Shown: positions 14,306 to 23,310, numbered from the stretch's first letter. The stretch: 38,168 nt of DNA from an uncultured Clostridia bacterium (GCA_944346885.1 CALVMR010000035.1:1-38168); one strand, 5' to 3'. Notes: a model not told the origin generated them from the letters alone. Numbers and translations are program-made.

Positions 14306-16630
14306 TTATTTATTTTTGCGCTGTTTGCGCTTTTCCTGCAAGCTCGGCTCTTCCCCGCTCTCCGCAGCGCCCTGCTGCGCGGGCTTCTTTTTCGGGCGGA
14401 CGAGCAGCAGCACGATGATGGCGATCAGGCACGCCGCACCGACGGCAAGGAACACGACCGAAAGCACGTTGTTTTGCAGCCAATCGATGACGCTCTCCCC
14501 TTCGCCGGGGCGGATATCCGATTCAGCGCTGACGTAAACGACCTTTTGTGCGGAAACTTCGCCGAACGCGGTGCTCCAAGGATCGGAACGCACCGAAACG
14601 GAAAGCAGGTAATACCCGATCTCCTGCGGCACAAAGGTGAGAGAGCTGTCCGGATCCCAATCGTACACGTTGTCTCCCTCGTCGTCGTCCAATTCGCTGT
14701 CATACTCGGCGATGGCGACGAGATACCCGATGTCTCCGTCCTCTACGGCGTCCTCGGAGGCGGCGATCAAACCGTCTGCATACGCCTGTTCGACCGACGC
14801 CGCGGCATTGCTCTCCAAGTACTCCGCCCCGCCTTCGAGCAGCACGACGCGGTAAAGGGTATACGTCTCTTTATGCCCGCTCTTGGCAACGATCTCGAAA
14901 TCGTCAAACGTGAACGTGGCGTCCACATAGCCGATGTCGTCGCTGTCGGAAGGTTCCACGGAAGGTCCGTTGTAAACCACGGAGAACGTGAACGTCTCCA
15001 AATTCAGCGCATCCCAAACGTTATCCGTTGTGATATCCTTATATTTGTATCCGTCCGCGCTTTCAAACACCCCGCGCGACGCATTCCCCATCGCATTGGA
15101 AGGAACGACACGGAAGCGGTACGTACCCTCGGTATCCACTTCGATGGAGAGCTCGTCGTACGAAAGCCCGCTCTCCGACGAGGTGGCGCCGTTGTTCACC
15201 GTATAATAGATGGTGAACTCCATATCCGTATAGCCGCAGGTCGCGTCCTTGATATACGGTTTGAGCGAAGGCAGATAGAAATAGGCGCCCACGCCGACTT
15301 GGATGCTCGTCTCCGCGCCCTCTTCGTTCTGCTGAACGGAGGCGGCGGTCACGTCGCTTTGATACTCCGCGGCGGTCCCGTCTGCCTGCGGCGCGTTCGA
15401 AGCGTTTTCATCCCACGTGTAGAACCCTGCCGAAGGGCGCACGTTTTGATCCTCTTCCGGCTCTTTGACGGGGATGCCGTATTCTCCGGAATAGGATCCG
15501 TACCATTCGAGCAGGTACCAGCCCACATTGTCGCTGTCGTCGGTCAGCGAAACCGCCACGCTGACGGTGCGCGGCGCCGCGCCGAACTCGTCTTCAAAGA
15601 AGAGGTGATCGCTCTCCCACTCGGTGTAAATATCGGCGGTCACGGCATCGTCGCCATCGCCCGTCGTTTCGGAAACTTGCAGCACCCCGTCCGTAAAAAC
15701 GATCTTTCCCTCGTCGGGGTCGGCGTAGTAGTACTGCACTCTGTCGCTCGTCGGGATGGAAGAATCGCATACGTCCAACGCGATCATCACGAAATCGAAC
15801 TCGGTGCCGAGCACGAACTGCTTGATCTCGCTGTCCACGACCAGCACGGGCGGCGTATCATCGGTGATGTTTTCGGTGAGCGCATCCTCCTCGTCACGCG
15901 CAAAGGCAAAGCTCTGCCCGTTGAGGGAGAGGATGGAGAACGTGAGCGTTTCCTCCGGTTCCGCCTCCACCGCAAAGGAGAGCGGCGTGACGGGCGTATC
16001 GCTGGAAGCGGACGCAAAGTCCGCATAGTTTTTGCCGATGTTGGTGAACTGCTTGCCGGAGATCGCAGCGCCTTTGTTAAGGTTTTCGACGCGAAGGTCG
16101 AAATTTCCGCAGGTATCGTCGCCTGCAAACGAGACGACGAGCGTATCCCCCGCCGCATAGGCAAAGTTGCCCGCCTCTTCTCCGTTGACGGAAACGTTCA
16201 GCGCATCGCCCTCCTCGCTCGGCGTAAAGACGACGGCGTTGACCGCCTTGCCCTCCTTGCTCATGCTCATCTCGGTAGTCTCCATCGTGAGCGTAAAGGA
16301 AGTAAAGGAGAGAGCGGCAAAGGAGAACTCTACCGAAAAGTACTGCACCTTCCCCGCAATGCCCGCGGAGGCGAGGGTGTACCATTTGAGCGCCATGTCT
16401 CGGCGGAAATTCACCGTTTCGCCGTCGGCGGCGATGTAGGTGAGCACTTCCTGCCCCTCCGCCATCTCCGCACCTTCGGTATCGAACACGGTGTTCGCCC
16501 GCACCGTTCCCTCCGCGTGTACGGCGGGCGGCGAAAGCAGTACAGCAAACAGCAGGCTGCACGCAAACAGGACGCCGAGCAGCACTACCGCGAATGTTTT
16601 TGCTTTATAAAATGACTTTGCCTTTGTCAT
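14306..16630 (-). CDS. Large acidic secreted protein with C-terminal membrane anchor (unknown function)
   Basis: 774 aa. Residues 1-40 are a signal peptide (basic MTKAKSFYKAK, hydrophobic core, AVHAEG cleavage-like site). The ectodomain (about 40-720) is strongly acidic, poor in Lys/Arg and rich in beta-prone, Tyr- and Thr-containing stretches such as YRFRVVPSNAMGN, YTLYRVVLLEGG and LTFVPQEIGYYLLSVSVRS, which look like Ig/fibronectin-type sandwich strands. A single helix (VVFLAVGAACLIAIIVLLLV) follows, then a short basic cytoplasmic tail (RPKKK, EKRKQRKNK). No LPxTG is present. It is therefore anchored in the membrane by its C-terminus with the body outside. The ATG at 16630 has CGGAG 7 nt upstream and a TTGACA promoter. 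No family recognised. Confidence 0.8.
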   Translation of the reverse strand: MTKAKSFYKAKTFAVVLLGVLFACSLLFAVLLSPPAVHAEGTVRANTVFDTEGAEMAEGQEVLTYIAADGETVNFRRDMALKWYTLASAGIAGKVQYFSVEFSFAALSFTSFTLTMETTEMSMSKEGKAVNAVVFTPSEEGDALNVSVNGEEAGNFAYAAGDTLVVSFAGDDTCGNFDLRVENLNKGAAISGKQFTNIGKNYADFASASSDTPVTPLSFAVEAEPEETLTFSILSLNGQSFAFARDEEDALTENITDDTPPVLVVDSEIKQFVLGTEFDFVMIALDVCDSSIPTSDRVQYYYADPDEGKIVFTDGVLQVSETTGDGDDAVTADIYTEWESDHLFFEDEFGAAPRTVSVAVSLTDDSDNVGWYLLEWYGSYSGEYGIPVKEPEEDQNVRPSAGFYTWDENASNAPQADGTAAEYQSDVTAASVQQNEEGAETSIQVGVGAYFYLPSLKPYIKDATCGYTDMEFTIYYTVNNGATSSESGLSYDELSIEVDTEGTYRFRVVPSNAMGNASRGVFESADGYKYKDITTDNVWDALNLETFTFSVVYNGPSVEPSDSDDIGYVDATFTFDDFEIVAKSGHKETYTLYRVVLLEGGAEYLESNAAASVEQAYADGLIAASEDAVEDGDIGYLVAIAEYDSELDDDEGDNVYDWDPDSSLTFVPQEIGYYLLSVSVRSDPWSTAFGEVSAQKVVYVSAESDIRPGEGESVIDWLQNNVLSVVFLAVGAACLIAIIVLLLVRPKKKPAQQGAAESGEEPSLQEKRKQRKNK

Positions 16631-16662
16631 GCGATCACTCCGAAAAAGACTTGTACCGTATC

Positions 16663-16691
16663 ATTTTAAAGGATTGCCGTACGTTTGTCAA
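16663..16691 (-). promoter_or_regulatory. Promoter of the surface-protein gene
   Basis: Minus-strand TTGACA (16686-16691), 17-bp spacer, TAAAAT (16663-16668). The leader is about 25 nt with CGGAG. Confidence 0.85.
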
Positions 16692-16748
16692 TCGCTTTTT
16701 TTAGCTTTTCGTATTTTTCCTGCTTTTCCGCGTCTTTTGACCCGCCGT

Positions 16749-17441
16749 TCACAAATCGAACAAGCGCGCAAAGGAAAAATACTTCCAAGGCGGGGCTTCG
16801 GGCGGCTCTGCCATAAAGCGCATCCGCTCCTTGGTAACGGGGTGCGTAAACGTGAGGGAATACGCCCACAACGCCAAGTTCCCCTTTTTTGCCAGCTCTC
16901 CGCCGTACCGCATATCCCCGGCGAGCGGGCAGCCGATGCCCGCCATCTGCACGCGGATCTGGTGGCTCCTGCCCGTGTGCAGCTTGATCTCCGCCAGCGC
17001 GCAGCCCCCCTTTTCTTCCTCCACCCTGTATTCGAGGGAGGCGAGCTTCGCCCCGTCGGTGGTGGGAGGGCAGAGATAGACCATATTGTTCACCGCGTTC
17101 TTTTTGAGGTAATTGACCAGCTTGCCCTGCGGCTCTTTGGGCACGCACGAGAGCACGGCAAGGTACTTTTTTTCAAAATCGCCGGTGCGCATCTGTTCGG
17201 AGAGGCGCGCCGCCGCCTTGCTGGTTTTGGCAAACACCATCACGCCGCCCGTGGGGCGGTCCAGCCGGTGCACCAGCCCGACGTACACGTTGCCCGGCTT
17301 TTTGTAGGCGGTACGGATGTATTCCTTGACCGCATCCAGCATGTTTTCGTCTCCGCTCTCGTCCGCGCAGGAAGGAACGCCCTGCGGCTTCAACACGACG
17401 ATGATGTGGTTATCCTCGTGCAGGATCTTCAATTCTTCCAT
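16749..17441 (-). CDS. RluA-family pseudouridine synthase without S4 domain
   Basis: 230 aa. It starts directly with the catalytic domain: LKILHEDNHIIVVLKPQGVPS, LVHRLDRPTGGVMVFAKTSKAAARLSEQ (catalytic Asp in HRLDRPTGG) and IKLHTGRSHQIRVQMAGIGCPLAGDMRYGG. The S4 domain seen in the other RluA gene of this window is absent, so it resembles the short RluA/RluC-like or YlyB-like single-domain enzymes. The ATG at 17439-17441 is preceded by GGGAGGA. Its start overlaps the end of the upstream methyltransferase gene by 13 nt, so the two are translationally coupled in the ileS operon. Target uridine unknown. Confidence 0.85.
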   Translation of the reverse strand: MEELKILHEDNHIIVVLKPQGVPSCADESGDENMLDAVKEYIRTAYKKPGNVYVGLVHRLDRPTGGVMVFAKTSKAAARLSEQMRTGDFEKKYLAVLSCVPKEPQGKLVNYLKKNAVNNMVYLCPPTTDGAKLASLEYRVEEEKGGCALAEIKLHTGRSHQIRVQMAGIGCPLAGDMRYGGELAKKGNLALWAYSLTFTHPVTKERMRFMAEPPEAPPWKYFSFARLFDL

Positions 17442-18304
17442 ATGTACATTCCTCCCGCGCCGCAGGGAAGAGGGATCCCCTCCTCCGTCGGCAGCCCGAC
17501 TTCGTACGCCTCCGCCTGCCCGCCCCGCGGCATGCACAGGGTGAGGATGTTGGAGAGCACCATGGGCTGCAACCCCGTGGTGTAGCTGTTGATCAAAAAG
17601 AACAGCGGCGTATCCGAAAGCACCTCGGCGCACAGCTTTACGAAGGGGAACAGCCCCTCTTCGATCTTCCACAGTTCGCCGCCCGGCCCGCGCCCGTAAG
17701 AGGGCGGGTCCATGATGACCGCGTCGTAACGGTTTCCGCGGCGCAGCTCGCGCTGCACAAACTTTTTGCAGTCGTCCACGATGTAGCGGATGCCGCCCGC
17801 AAGCCCCGAAAGCCGCGCGTTTTCGCCCGCGCGCTCCACCATGCCTTTCGCCGCGTCCACGTGCGTGACCTGCGCCCCGCTCTTGGCGCACGCAACGCTC
17901 GCCCCGCCCGTATAGGCGAACAGGTTCAGCACCTTTATCGGGCGGCGGGCGCCTTCGATGAGCGAACGCATCCGATCCCAATTTGCCGCCTGTTCGGGGA
18001 ACAGCCCCGTATGCTTGAAACCCATCGGCTTGACTTTAAAGCGCAGATCCTTATAGCCGACCGCCCATTCGGCGGGCATTTTTTTGCGCTGCTCCCACGC
18101 GCCGCCGCCCCGCTCGCTGCGGCGGTATACGGCGTGCACGGAGGGGTCGGCGAACAGATCCCGCCGCGCGCCCCAAATGACCTGCGGGTCGGGGCGGAGC
18201 AGCACGACCTCTCCCCAGCGTTCCAGCTTGTAGCCGTCTCCCGTGGCAAGGATGGCGTACTCTTTCCAATCTGCGGCGATGCGCATCCCTTCTCGCTGTT
18301 CCAT
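17429..18304 (-). CDS. RlmI-like SAM-dependent rRNA methyltransferase
   Basis: 291 aa. Class I methyltransferase: VLNLFAYTGGASVACAKSGAQVTHVDAAKGMV (SAM-binding motif I and acidic loop), YDAVIMDPPSYGRGPGGELW (DPPSYGRG, motif IV) and a C-terminal FFLINSYTTGL. The FAYTGG plus DPPSYGRG pair is typical of the RlmI/RlmK-like family that makes 5-methylcytosine or related marks in 23S rRNA. No PUA domain is evident at the N-terminus, which is shorter than in E. coli RlmI. The start at 18304 lies 9 nt after the ileS stop but has only a weak ribosome site, so reinitiation is likely. RNA target not fixed by sequence. Confidence 0.82.
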   Translation of the reverse strand: MEQREGMRIAADWKEYAILATGDGYKLERWGEVVLLRPDPQVIWGARRDLFADPSVHAVYRRSERGGGAWEQRKKMPAEWAVGYKDLRFKVKPMGFKHTGLFPEQAANWDRMRSLIEGARRPIKVLNLFAYTGGASVACAKSGAQVTHVDAAKGMVERAGENARLSGLAGGIRYIVDDCKKFVQRELRRGNRYDAVIMDPPSYGRGPGGELWKIEEGLFPFVKLCAEVLSDTPLFFLINSYTTGLQPMVLSNILTLCMPRGGQAEAYEVGLPTEEGIPLPCGAGGMYIWKN

Positions 18305-18313
18305 TTTGCCGCT

Positions 18314-21300
18314 CTACTGCTTGACCACGGTCAGCGTGACGCCGCCGCCGATCTCCCACGCCTTGGTATACCCCTCGGCGCTCCCTTCGCATACCGAATC
18401 CGCCAGCACCGCCTTGGCTATGGCGCCGCCCTGCTCTTGCAGTACGCGCGCCGCATCGCCCTGCGCCGCGTAATACACGCGGATGCGGTCGGTCACTTCA
18501 AACCCCGCCTCCTTGCGCATGGTCTGCAATTTTGAAATCAGTTCGCGCGCAATGCCCTCGTCGAGAAGTTCGGGGGTGAGGCGGGTATCGACGGCAACGG
18601 TCAGCCCCTTGTCGCTCGCCGAAACATAGCCCTCGGCGCTCTCGGTGGAAACGAGCAGGTCCTCCTCCGTAAATTCCACCTCCTGCCCGCCGATCGATGC
18701 CGTGTACGTGCCGCCGTTTCGGACCGCGGAGGCCACCTCCCGCCCGTTGCAGCCCTCCAAAAAGGCGCGGATGCCGCCGAGCAACTTTCCGTACTTGGGA
18801 CCGAGCGTTTTGAGCTGCGGCTTGATCTTATAGGTGACCAGCGCGTCCGCACTGCCCGTGACCGTCATTTTTTTGATGTTCAGCTCGTCGAGAACGATCC
18901 CTTTGAGCTCTTCGCTCAGCTCCGTGCGGCAGCCCGCCACGACCATCTCCGCAAGCGGCTGGCGGTTTTTGAGCGCGCCCGCGTTGCGCGCCGCCCTGCC
19001 CAGCACAACGACGTCCAGCACCGCTTCCATCCCCTGTTCGAGAACGGGGTCGATCGCCGCCTCGTCGCAGACGGGGAAAGCGCAGAGGTGCACCGACTTG
19101 GGCGCATCCGCAAAGAAGTTCGGCACAAGGTTTTGGTACATTTGCTCGGCGAGGAAGGGCGTAAACGGCGCCGTCAGTTTGGCAACGGTGACGAGCACGT
19201 TGTACAGCACGGTGTATGCCGCCTCCTTATCCTCGGTCATGCCCTTGCCCCAATAGCGCTCTCTGCCGCGGCGCACGTACCAGTTGGAGAGCACGTCGGC
19301 AAAGTCCTGCAAGGCGCGGGCGCTGTCGGTGATGTTGTACCGCGAAAGCCCCGCGTCCACCGTGCGGACGAGGGTGTTGAGTTTGGAGAGGATCCAGCGG
19401 TCCATCCGCGTGAGCTTGCAATTTTCGAGCGCGTAGCGGCTAGGATCGTACCCGTCGATCTGCGCATACAGCACGAAGAACGCATAGCTGTTCCACAGCG
19501 GGCCCATGTAGCGGCGCTGCGCTTCGGAAACCGCTTCGGGATAAAAACGGGAGGGGATCCACGGCGCGCTGGACGTATAAAAATACCAGCGCACGGCGTC
19601 GGCGCCCTGCTTATCGAGCACGCTCCACGGATCGACGACGTTCCCCTTATGCTTAGACATTTTAACGCCGTTTTTGTCGTTGACGTGCCCCAAAACGATG
19701 CAGTTTTTGAAGGGCGCGCGCCCGAAGAGGATGGTCGAGATGACGAGCAGCGTATAGAACCAGCCGCGCGTTTGATCGACCGCTTCGGAGATAAAGTCGG
19801 CGGGGAAAGTTTCGTCGAAGAGCGCCTTGTTTTCAAAGGGATAGTGATACTGCGCAAAGGGCATGGAGCCGGAATCGAACCAGCAGTCGATCACTTCGGG
19901 AGTGCGGCGCATGACGCCGCCGCATTCGCAGGCAAACGTGCAGCCGTCGATATACGGGCGGTGCAGTTCGATATCCCCCTCGATGCCGCACTTTTCTTTG
20001 AGTTCGGCTTTGCTGCCGATCACGTGCACCTTGCCGCACTTATCGCACACCCAAACGGGCAGCGGCGTGCCCCAGTAACGGTCGCGCGAGAGCCCCCAAT
20101 CGATCACGTTTTCGAGGAAGTTGCCCATGCGCCCCGTTTTGATGGTCTCCGGCATCCAGTTTACCGAATCGTTTGCCTTCAACAGCTGCTCTTTGACGGC
20201 GGTCACTTTGATGAACCAGCTTTCGCGGGCGTAATACAGGAGGGGCGTATCGCACCGCCAGCAATGCGGGTAGCTGTGCTCGTAGGCAAGCTCTTTGAAC
20301 AGCAGCCCGCGCTCCTTTAAAAGCAGGATGATGCCCTTATCCGCCTTTTTGACGAATACGCCCGCAAAATCGGTGACGGCGGGTTTAAAGCGGCCGCGCT
20401 CGTCTACGAGGTTGACCACGGGCAGCCCGTACTTTTTGCCGACGCGATAGTCGTCCTCGCCGAACGCGGGGGCGATGTGCACGATGCCCGTACCGTCGGT
20501 AAGCGTCACATAGCCGTCGCACACAACGTAATGCGCCTTTTCCTTATAGCTGCCCTCGGCGTAGGAAAAGAGCGGCTCGTATTCGCAGCGTTCGTATTCG
20601 ATCCCCTTTTTTACGGAGAGCGTGCGGTAGCTCCCCTCGGCAAACAGCGAGGGAACGAGCGCCTGCGCCAGCACATAGCGCGCGCCGTCCTCCGCCTCGA
20701 TCTCGGCGTAATCCTCCTCCGCGTTCATGCACAGCGCCACGTTGGAAGGAAGCGTCCACGGCGTGGTCGTCCATGCGAGAAAATACGAATTTTTCTCCCC
20801 TTTGCGGCAAAACCGCACAAAGACGGAGGTCTCCTTTACGTCTTTATACCCTTGGGCGACCTCGTGCGAAGAGAGCGCGGTGCCGCAGCGCGGGCAATAG
20901 GGCACGATCTTGTGCCCTTTGTACAGCAAGCCCTTTTCCCAAATGGTTTTGAGCGCCCACCACACCGATTCGATGTACTTGTCGTCGTAGGTGATGTACG
21001 GGTGCTCCATATCCGCCCAATAGCCGACGCGCTCGGACATGCGCTCCCATTCGCCCTTGTACTTCCACACGCTCTCTTTGCACTGCTTGATAAAGGGCTC
21101 GATGCCGTACGTTTCGATATCCTGCTTTCCGTCCATGCCGAGCAGTTTTTCCACTTCCAGCTCGACGGGCAGCCCGTGCGTATCCCAGCCCGCCTTGCGC
21201 AGAACGTGCTTTCCCTTCATGGTTTGGTAGCGCGGGATGATATCCTTCATCACGCGGGTGAGGATATGCCCGATGTGCGGCTTCCCGTTCGCCGTGGGAG

Positions 21301-21448
21301 GACCGTCGTAGAACGAAAATTCTTCGCCCCCCTCGCGCTCCTGCATGCTCTTTTCAAAGACGTGCTCCTCTTCCCAAAAGGCGATCACTTCTTTTTCGCG
21401 CTCGACAAAGTTCAAAGAGGTATCTACTTTGCGATATTTCTTTTCCAT
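18314..21448 (-). CDS. ileS: Isoleucyl-tRNA synthetase
   Basis: 1044 aa, the length of the eukaryote-like IleS2 class. Class I aminoacyl-tRNA synthetase: HIGH at 58-61 in PTANGKPHIGHI, an editing domain with FLAWTTTPWTLPSN and GTGIVHIAPAFGEDDYRVG, zinc-type cysteine pairs (CDKCGKVH, CECGG), and KMSKHKGN with KMSKH at 596-600. It charges tRNA-Ile with isoleucine in the cytosol. The IleS2 type is known for low mupirocin sensitivity; this is family knowledge, not shown here. The start at 21446-21448 (MEKKYRKVDTS) is set by GGAG 5 nt upstream and by the preceding terminator. It is the first gene of an operon with two RNA-modifying enzymes and has a T-box leader. Confidence 0.97.
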   Translation of the reverse strand: MEKKYRKVDTSLNFVEREKEVIAFWEEEHVFEKSMQEREGGEEFSFYDGPPTANGKPHIGHILTRVMKDIIPRYQTMKGKHVLRKAGWDTHGLPVELEVEKLLGMDGKQDIETYGIEPFIKQCKESVWKYKGEWERMSERVGYWADMEHPYITYDDKYIESVWWALKTIWEKGLLYKGHKIVPYCPRCGTALSSHEVAQGYKDVKETSVFVRFCRKGEKNSYFLAWTTTPWTLPSNVALCMNAEEDYAEIEAEDGARYVLAQALVPSLFAEGSYRTLSVKKGIEYERCEYEPLFSYAEGSYKEKAHYVVCDGYVTLTDGTGIVHIAPAFGEDDYRVGKKYGLPVVNLVDERGRFKPAVTDFAGVFVKKADKGIILLLKERGLLFKELAYEHSYPHCWRCDTPLLYYARESWFIKVTAVKEQLLKANDSVNWMPETIKTGRMGNFLENVIDWGLSRDRYWGTPLPVWVCDKCGKVHVIGSKAELKEKCGIEGDIELHRPYIDGCTFACECGGVMRRTPEVIDCWFDSGSMPFAQYHYPFENKALFDETFPADFISEAVDQTRGWFYTLLVISTILFGRAPFKNCIVLGHVNDKNGVKMSKHKGNVVDPWSVLDKQGADAVRWYFYTSSAPWIPSRFYPEAVSEAQRRYMGPLWNSYAFFVLYAQIDGYDPSRYALENCKLTRMDRWILSKLNTLVRTVDAGLSRYNITDSARALQDFADVLSNWYVRRGRERYWGKGMTEDKEAAYTVLYNVLVTVAKLTAPFTPFLAEQMYQNLVPNFFADAPKSVHLCAFPVCDEAAIDPVLEQGMEAVLDVVVLGRAARNAGALKNRQPLAEMVVAGCRTELSEELKGIVLDELNIKKMTVTGSADALVTYKIKPQLKTLGPKYGKLLGGIRAFLEGCNGREVASAVRNGGTYTASIGGQEVEFTEEDLLVSTESAEGYVSASDKGLTVAVDTRLTPELLDEGIARELISKLQTMRKEAGFEVTDRIRVYYAAQGDAARVLQEQGGAIAKAVLADSVCEGSAEGYTKAWEIGGGVTLTVVKQ

Positions 21449-21731
21449 ACACACTCCGTGCGGCACATGCCGAAAATAAAAAACTCTCTTGTTTTCGGAA
21501 AACAAAAGAGCGTTTTTTTACCACCAAAACATACTTACATACGCCCCTTTTGGCAACGCGGAGGAGATACCGCGCGCAAAGCTATTGCTCCCTGCGGGAG
21601 GTTCGCCCTGCGGGCTGAGAGGGGATACCGCTGCCCGCCCCGAACGCCGCCTTTCACCTTTGCGCGGCTCTCTTTGGAACGGAAACGTGCACGGCGCGTC
21701 CTCTGTAAACGCCGATATGCAACTTGCGTCT
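21449..21731 (-). promoter_or_regulatory. T-box leader controlling ileS
   Basis: Minus-strand leader of about 280 nt between the promoter and ileS. It contains the stem I landmark AGAGAGCCGCGC...GGTGAAAGGCGGC, Ile codons (ATC) in GCGGTATCCCC that could be the specifier, and the T-box core GGTGGTA (21519-21525) with the TGGT that pairs with an uncharged ACCA end. A terminator hairpin with a T run follows. Uncharged tRNA-Ile would favour antitermination and raise synthetase expression. The usual ACCGCG after the TGG core is replaced by an A run. Class assignment rests on these landmarks and on the gene downstream. Confidence 0.78.
21477..21510 (-). terminator. T-box attenuator terminator before ileS
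   Basis: Minus-strand CTCTTTTGTTTT / AAAACAAGAGAG-type stem (21484-21510) followed by TTTTTTATTTT. It ends about 30 nt before the ileS start. Confidence 0.85.
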
Positions 21732-21760
21732 ATTTTAACAAGAACGGCGCGCTTTGTAAA
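21732..21760 (-). promoter_or_regulatory. Promoter of the ileS operon
   Basis: Minus-strand TTTACA (21755-21760), 17-bp spacer, TAAAAT (21732-21737), directly upstream of the T-box leader. A perfect GC hairpin of 14 bp (21781-21811) lies just upstream of it. Confidence 0.8.
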
Positions 21761-21945
21761 GTGTTTTTGCGCCGTTTTTCGCACCCGCGCGCAAATCTTG
21801 CGCGCGGGTGCGCGATGAAGGCGAAGCAACCGCACGCCCCGAAGCCGCACCGAACGCGACGAAGCCGCACCGAACGCGACAAAGCCGCACCACACGCGAC
21901 GCACGCGCTTTACGGAAACGCCTCCGCGCCCGCGCGGTGCCGCGC
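21761..21945. other. Intergenic remainder between ileS promoter and MATE gene end
   Basis: With the ileS leader this makes a gene-free stretch of about 500 bp. It holds a perfect hairpin GCACCCGCGCGCAA/TTGCGCGCGGGTGC (21781-21811) without a T run, and a 20-bp tandem array. No gene seen. Confidence 0.6.
21841..21900. repeat. 20-bp tandem array, three copies
   Basis: GAAGCCGCACCGAACGCGAC at 21841 and 21861 is identical; the third unit at 21881 has three changes. A partial unit may precede it. There are no spacers. Confidence 0.9.
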
Positions 21946-23295
21946 CTATTCTCCGCCGCGCGCACTCTCCTCCGTTTTTTGCCGCGCGCCCCTGCCTTTG
22001 CAAAACCGCAGGCACAGCGCGGCGCAGACCGCCGTAAGCGCTTCGGCGGCGGGGAAAGCGAGCCAAAGCCCCGTTATCCCCCACAGCGCCGCAAACGCGA
22101 ACGCGAGCGGGATGACGGCGACCACCCCGCGCAGGAGGGTCAGCCCCTGCGAAGGCAGCGGGCGCGCGGTGGAGGCGAAGCAGGCGCACGCCGCCATGTT
22201 GAACCCCGCAAAGGGCATGCCGATAAAATACAGCCGCAGCCCCTTTGCCGCCACCGAAGTCAGGGCGGCGTCTCCCTCCCCGTTGAAGATCTGCGCGATC
22301 GGCTCCGCCGCAAAAAACACGGAGAGCCACAGCAGCAGCCCGATGCCCGCCGCCGCTGCCGCCGCGTAGCGGAGCAGGCTGCGCACTTCGGCGCGCCGCC
22401 CCTCGCCCTGCGCGCGGCTCATGGGCGGCTGCACGCCCTGCGCCACGCCCGTGAACACGGAAACGGCGACCAGCGCCGTGTTGGCGACCACCCCGTACGC
22501 CGCCACGCCCGTATTGCCCGCAATGCCGTACACGATGATGTTGAAACAGACGATCACGGCGGCGTTGGAGAGCTGTTCGGCAAAGGAAAAGAAGCCGAGG
22601 GAAAAGCAGGCGGCAAACGCCCGCCCGCGCGGCGGCGTTTTTACGAAGCGGAACCCGCACCGCCCGCCCGCAAAGTGCAGGCAGGAAACGCCGATGCCGA
22701 TGACGGGCGCAAGGCAGGTGGCAAACACCGCGCCGAACATGCCCATGCCGCAGGGGAAAATGAACACATAATCGAGCAGAATGTTGGAAAGGCTGCCGCC
22801 GACGGTGGAAAACATGGCGAGGCGCGGGCTGCCGTCGTTGCGCACGAACGCGGCGAGCACGTTGTTTAAAAGAAACGCAGGAGAAAAGAGCAGCAGCGTC
22901 TGCAAATAGGTGCGCGTCATGGCAAACGTTGCCGCGTCCGCGCCGAGCAGGGCGGCAAGCTGCCCCGAAAAGAGCGCGCCCGCCAGCACGAAGGGCACCG
23001 AAAACGCCGCCGCGAGATACAGCGCGTTGGTGAATATTTCGTTTGCGCGCCGCTCCTCGTTTGCGGCGCGCAGCAGCGAATACTTCGTTGCCCCGCCCAC
23101 GCCGATCATCAGCCCCGCGCCGTGGATCACGCTGTACACGGGGATGGCGAAATTGAGGGCGGCGAGCCCGTTTTTTCCCAAACCGAGCGAAACAAAAAAG
23201 GTATCCGCCAAAATGTAGCAGGACATGCCGAGCATGCCCGCCACGCTCAGCGACGCATACCGCAAAAACGTTTTGAACAAAGCCGCGTTTTTCAT
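21946..23295 (-). CDS. MATE-family efflux transporter
   Basis: 449 aa, about twelve hydrophobic segments. The N-terminal half reads FLRYASLSVAGMLGMSCYILADTFFVSLGLGKNGLAALNFAIPVYSVIHG, with LMIGVGGATKYS and LLLFSPAFLLNNVLAAFVRNDGSPRLAM further on, all characteristic of multidrug-and-toxin-extrusion (NorM/DinF-like) Na+- or H+-coupled exporters. The basic C-terminal tail is cytoplasmic. The ATG at 23293-23295 is chosen because GGAGG lies 6 nt upstream; a GTG 5 codons earlier would place the ribosome site inside the gene. A terminator ends only a few bases before the ribosome site, so expression probably needs read-through. Substrate unknown. Confidence 0.87.
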   Translation of the reverse strand: MKNAALFKTFLRYASLSVAGMLGMSCYILADTFFVSLGLGKNGLAALNFAIPVYSVIHGAGLMIGVGGATKYSLLRAANEERRANEIFTNALYLAAAFSVPFVLAGALFSGQLAALLGADAATFAMTRTYLQTLLLFSPAFLLNNVLAAFVRNDGSPRLAMFSTVGGSLSNILLDYVFIFPCGMGMFGAVFATCLAPVIGIGVSCLHFAGGRCGFRFVKTPPRGRAFAACFSLGFFSFAEQLSNAAVIVCFNIIVYGIAGNTGVAAYGVVANTALVAVSVFTGVAQGVQPPMSRAQGEGRRAEVRSLLRYAAAAAAGIGLLLWLSVFFAAEPIAQIFNGEGDAALTSVAAKGLRLYFIGMPFAGFNMAACACFASTARPLPSQGLTLLRGVVAVIPLAFAFAALWGITGLWLAFPAAEALTAVCAALCLRFCKGRGARQKTEESARGGE

Positions 23296-23310
23296 GAGCT
23301 TCCTCCGCAC

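Noticed and set aside
13124..16615. A very long open frame on the plus strand (over 1100 codons).
   Set aside because: It is antisense to feoAB and the surface-protein gene, Arg/Pro/Ala-rich and without family likeness. G+C-rich genes commonly leave the opposite strand free of stops.
17455..17500. GGGATCCCCTCCTCC motif resembling the GGGATACCCCTCC strings near 750 and 21616.
   Set aside because: It lies inside conserved coding sequence of the RlmI-like gene, and the resemblance is short enough to be chance.
21605..21660. TPP-riboswitch-like CTGAGA...ATACC...GAAC pattern on the plus strand.
   Set aside because: The rest of the aptamer core is missing and no plus-strand gene follows. The same DNA is explained as part of the minus-strand ileS T-box leader.
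14161..21900. The 20-bp arrays as CRISPR repeats.
   Set aside because: Units are directly adjacent with no spacers, and no cas gene is in the window.
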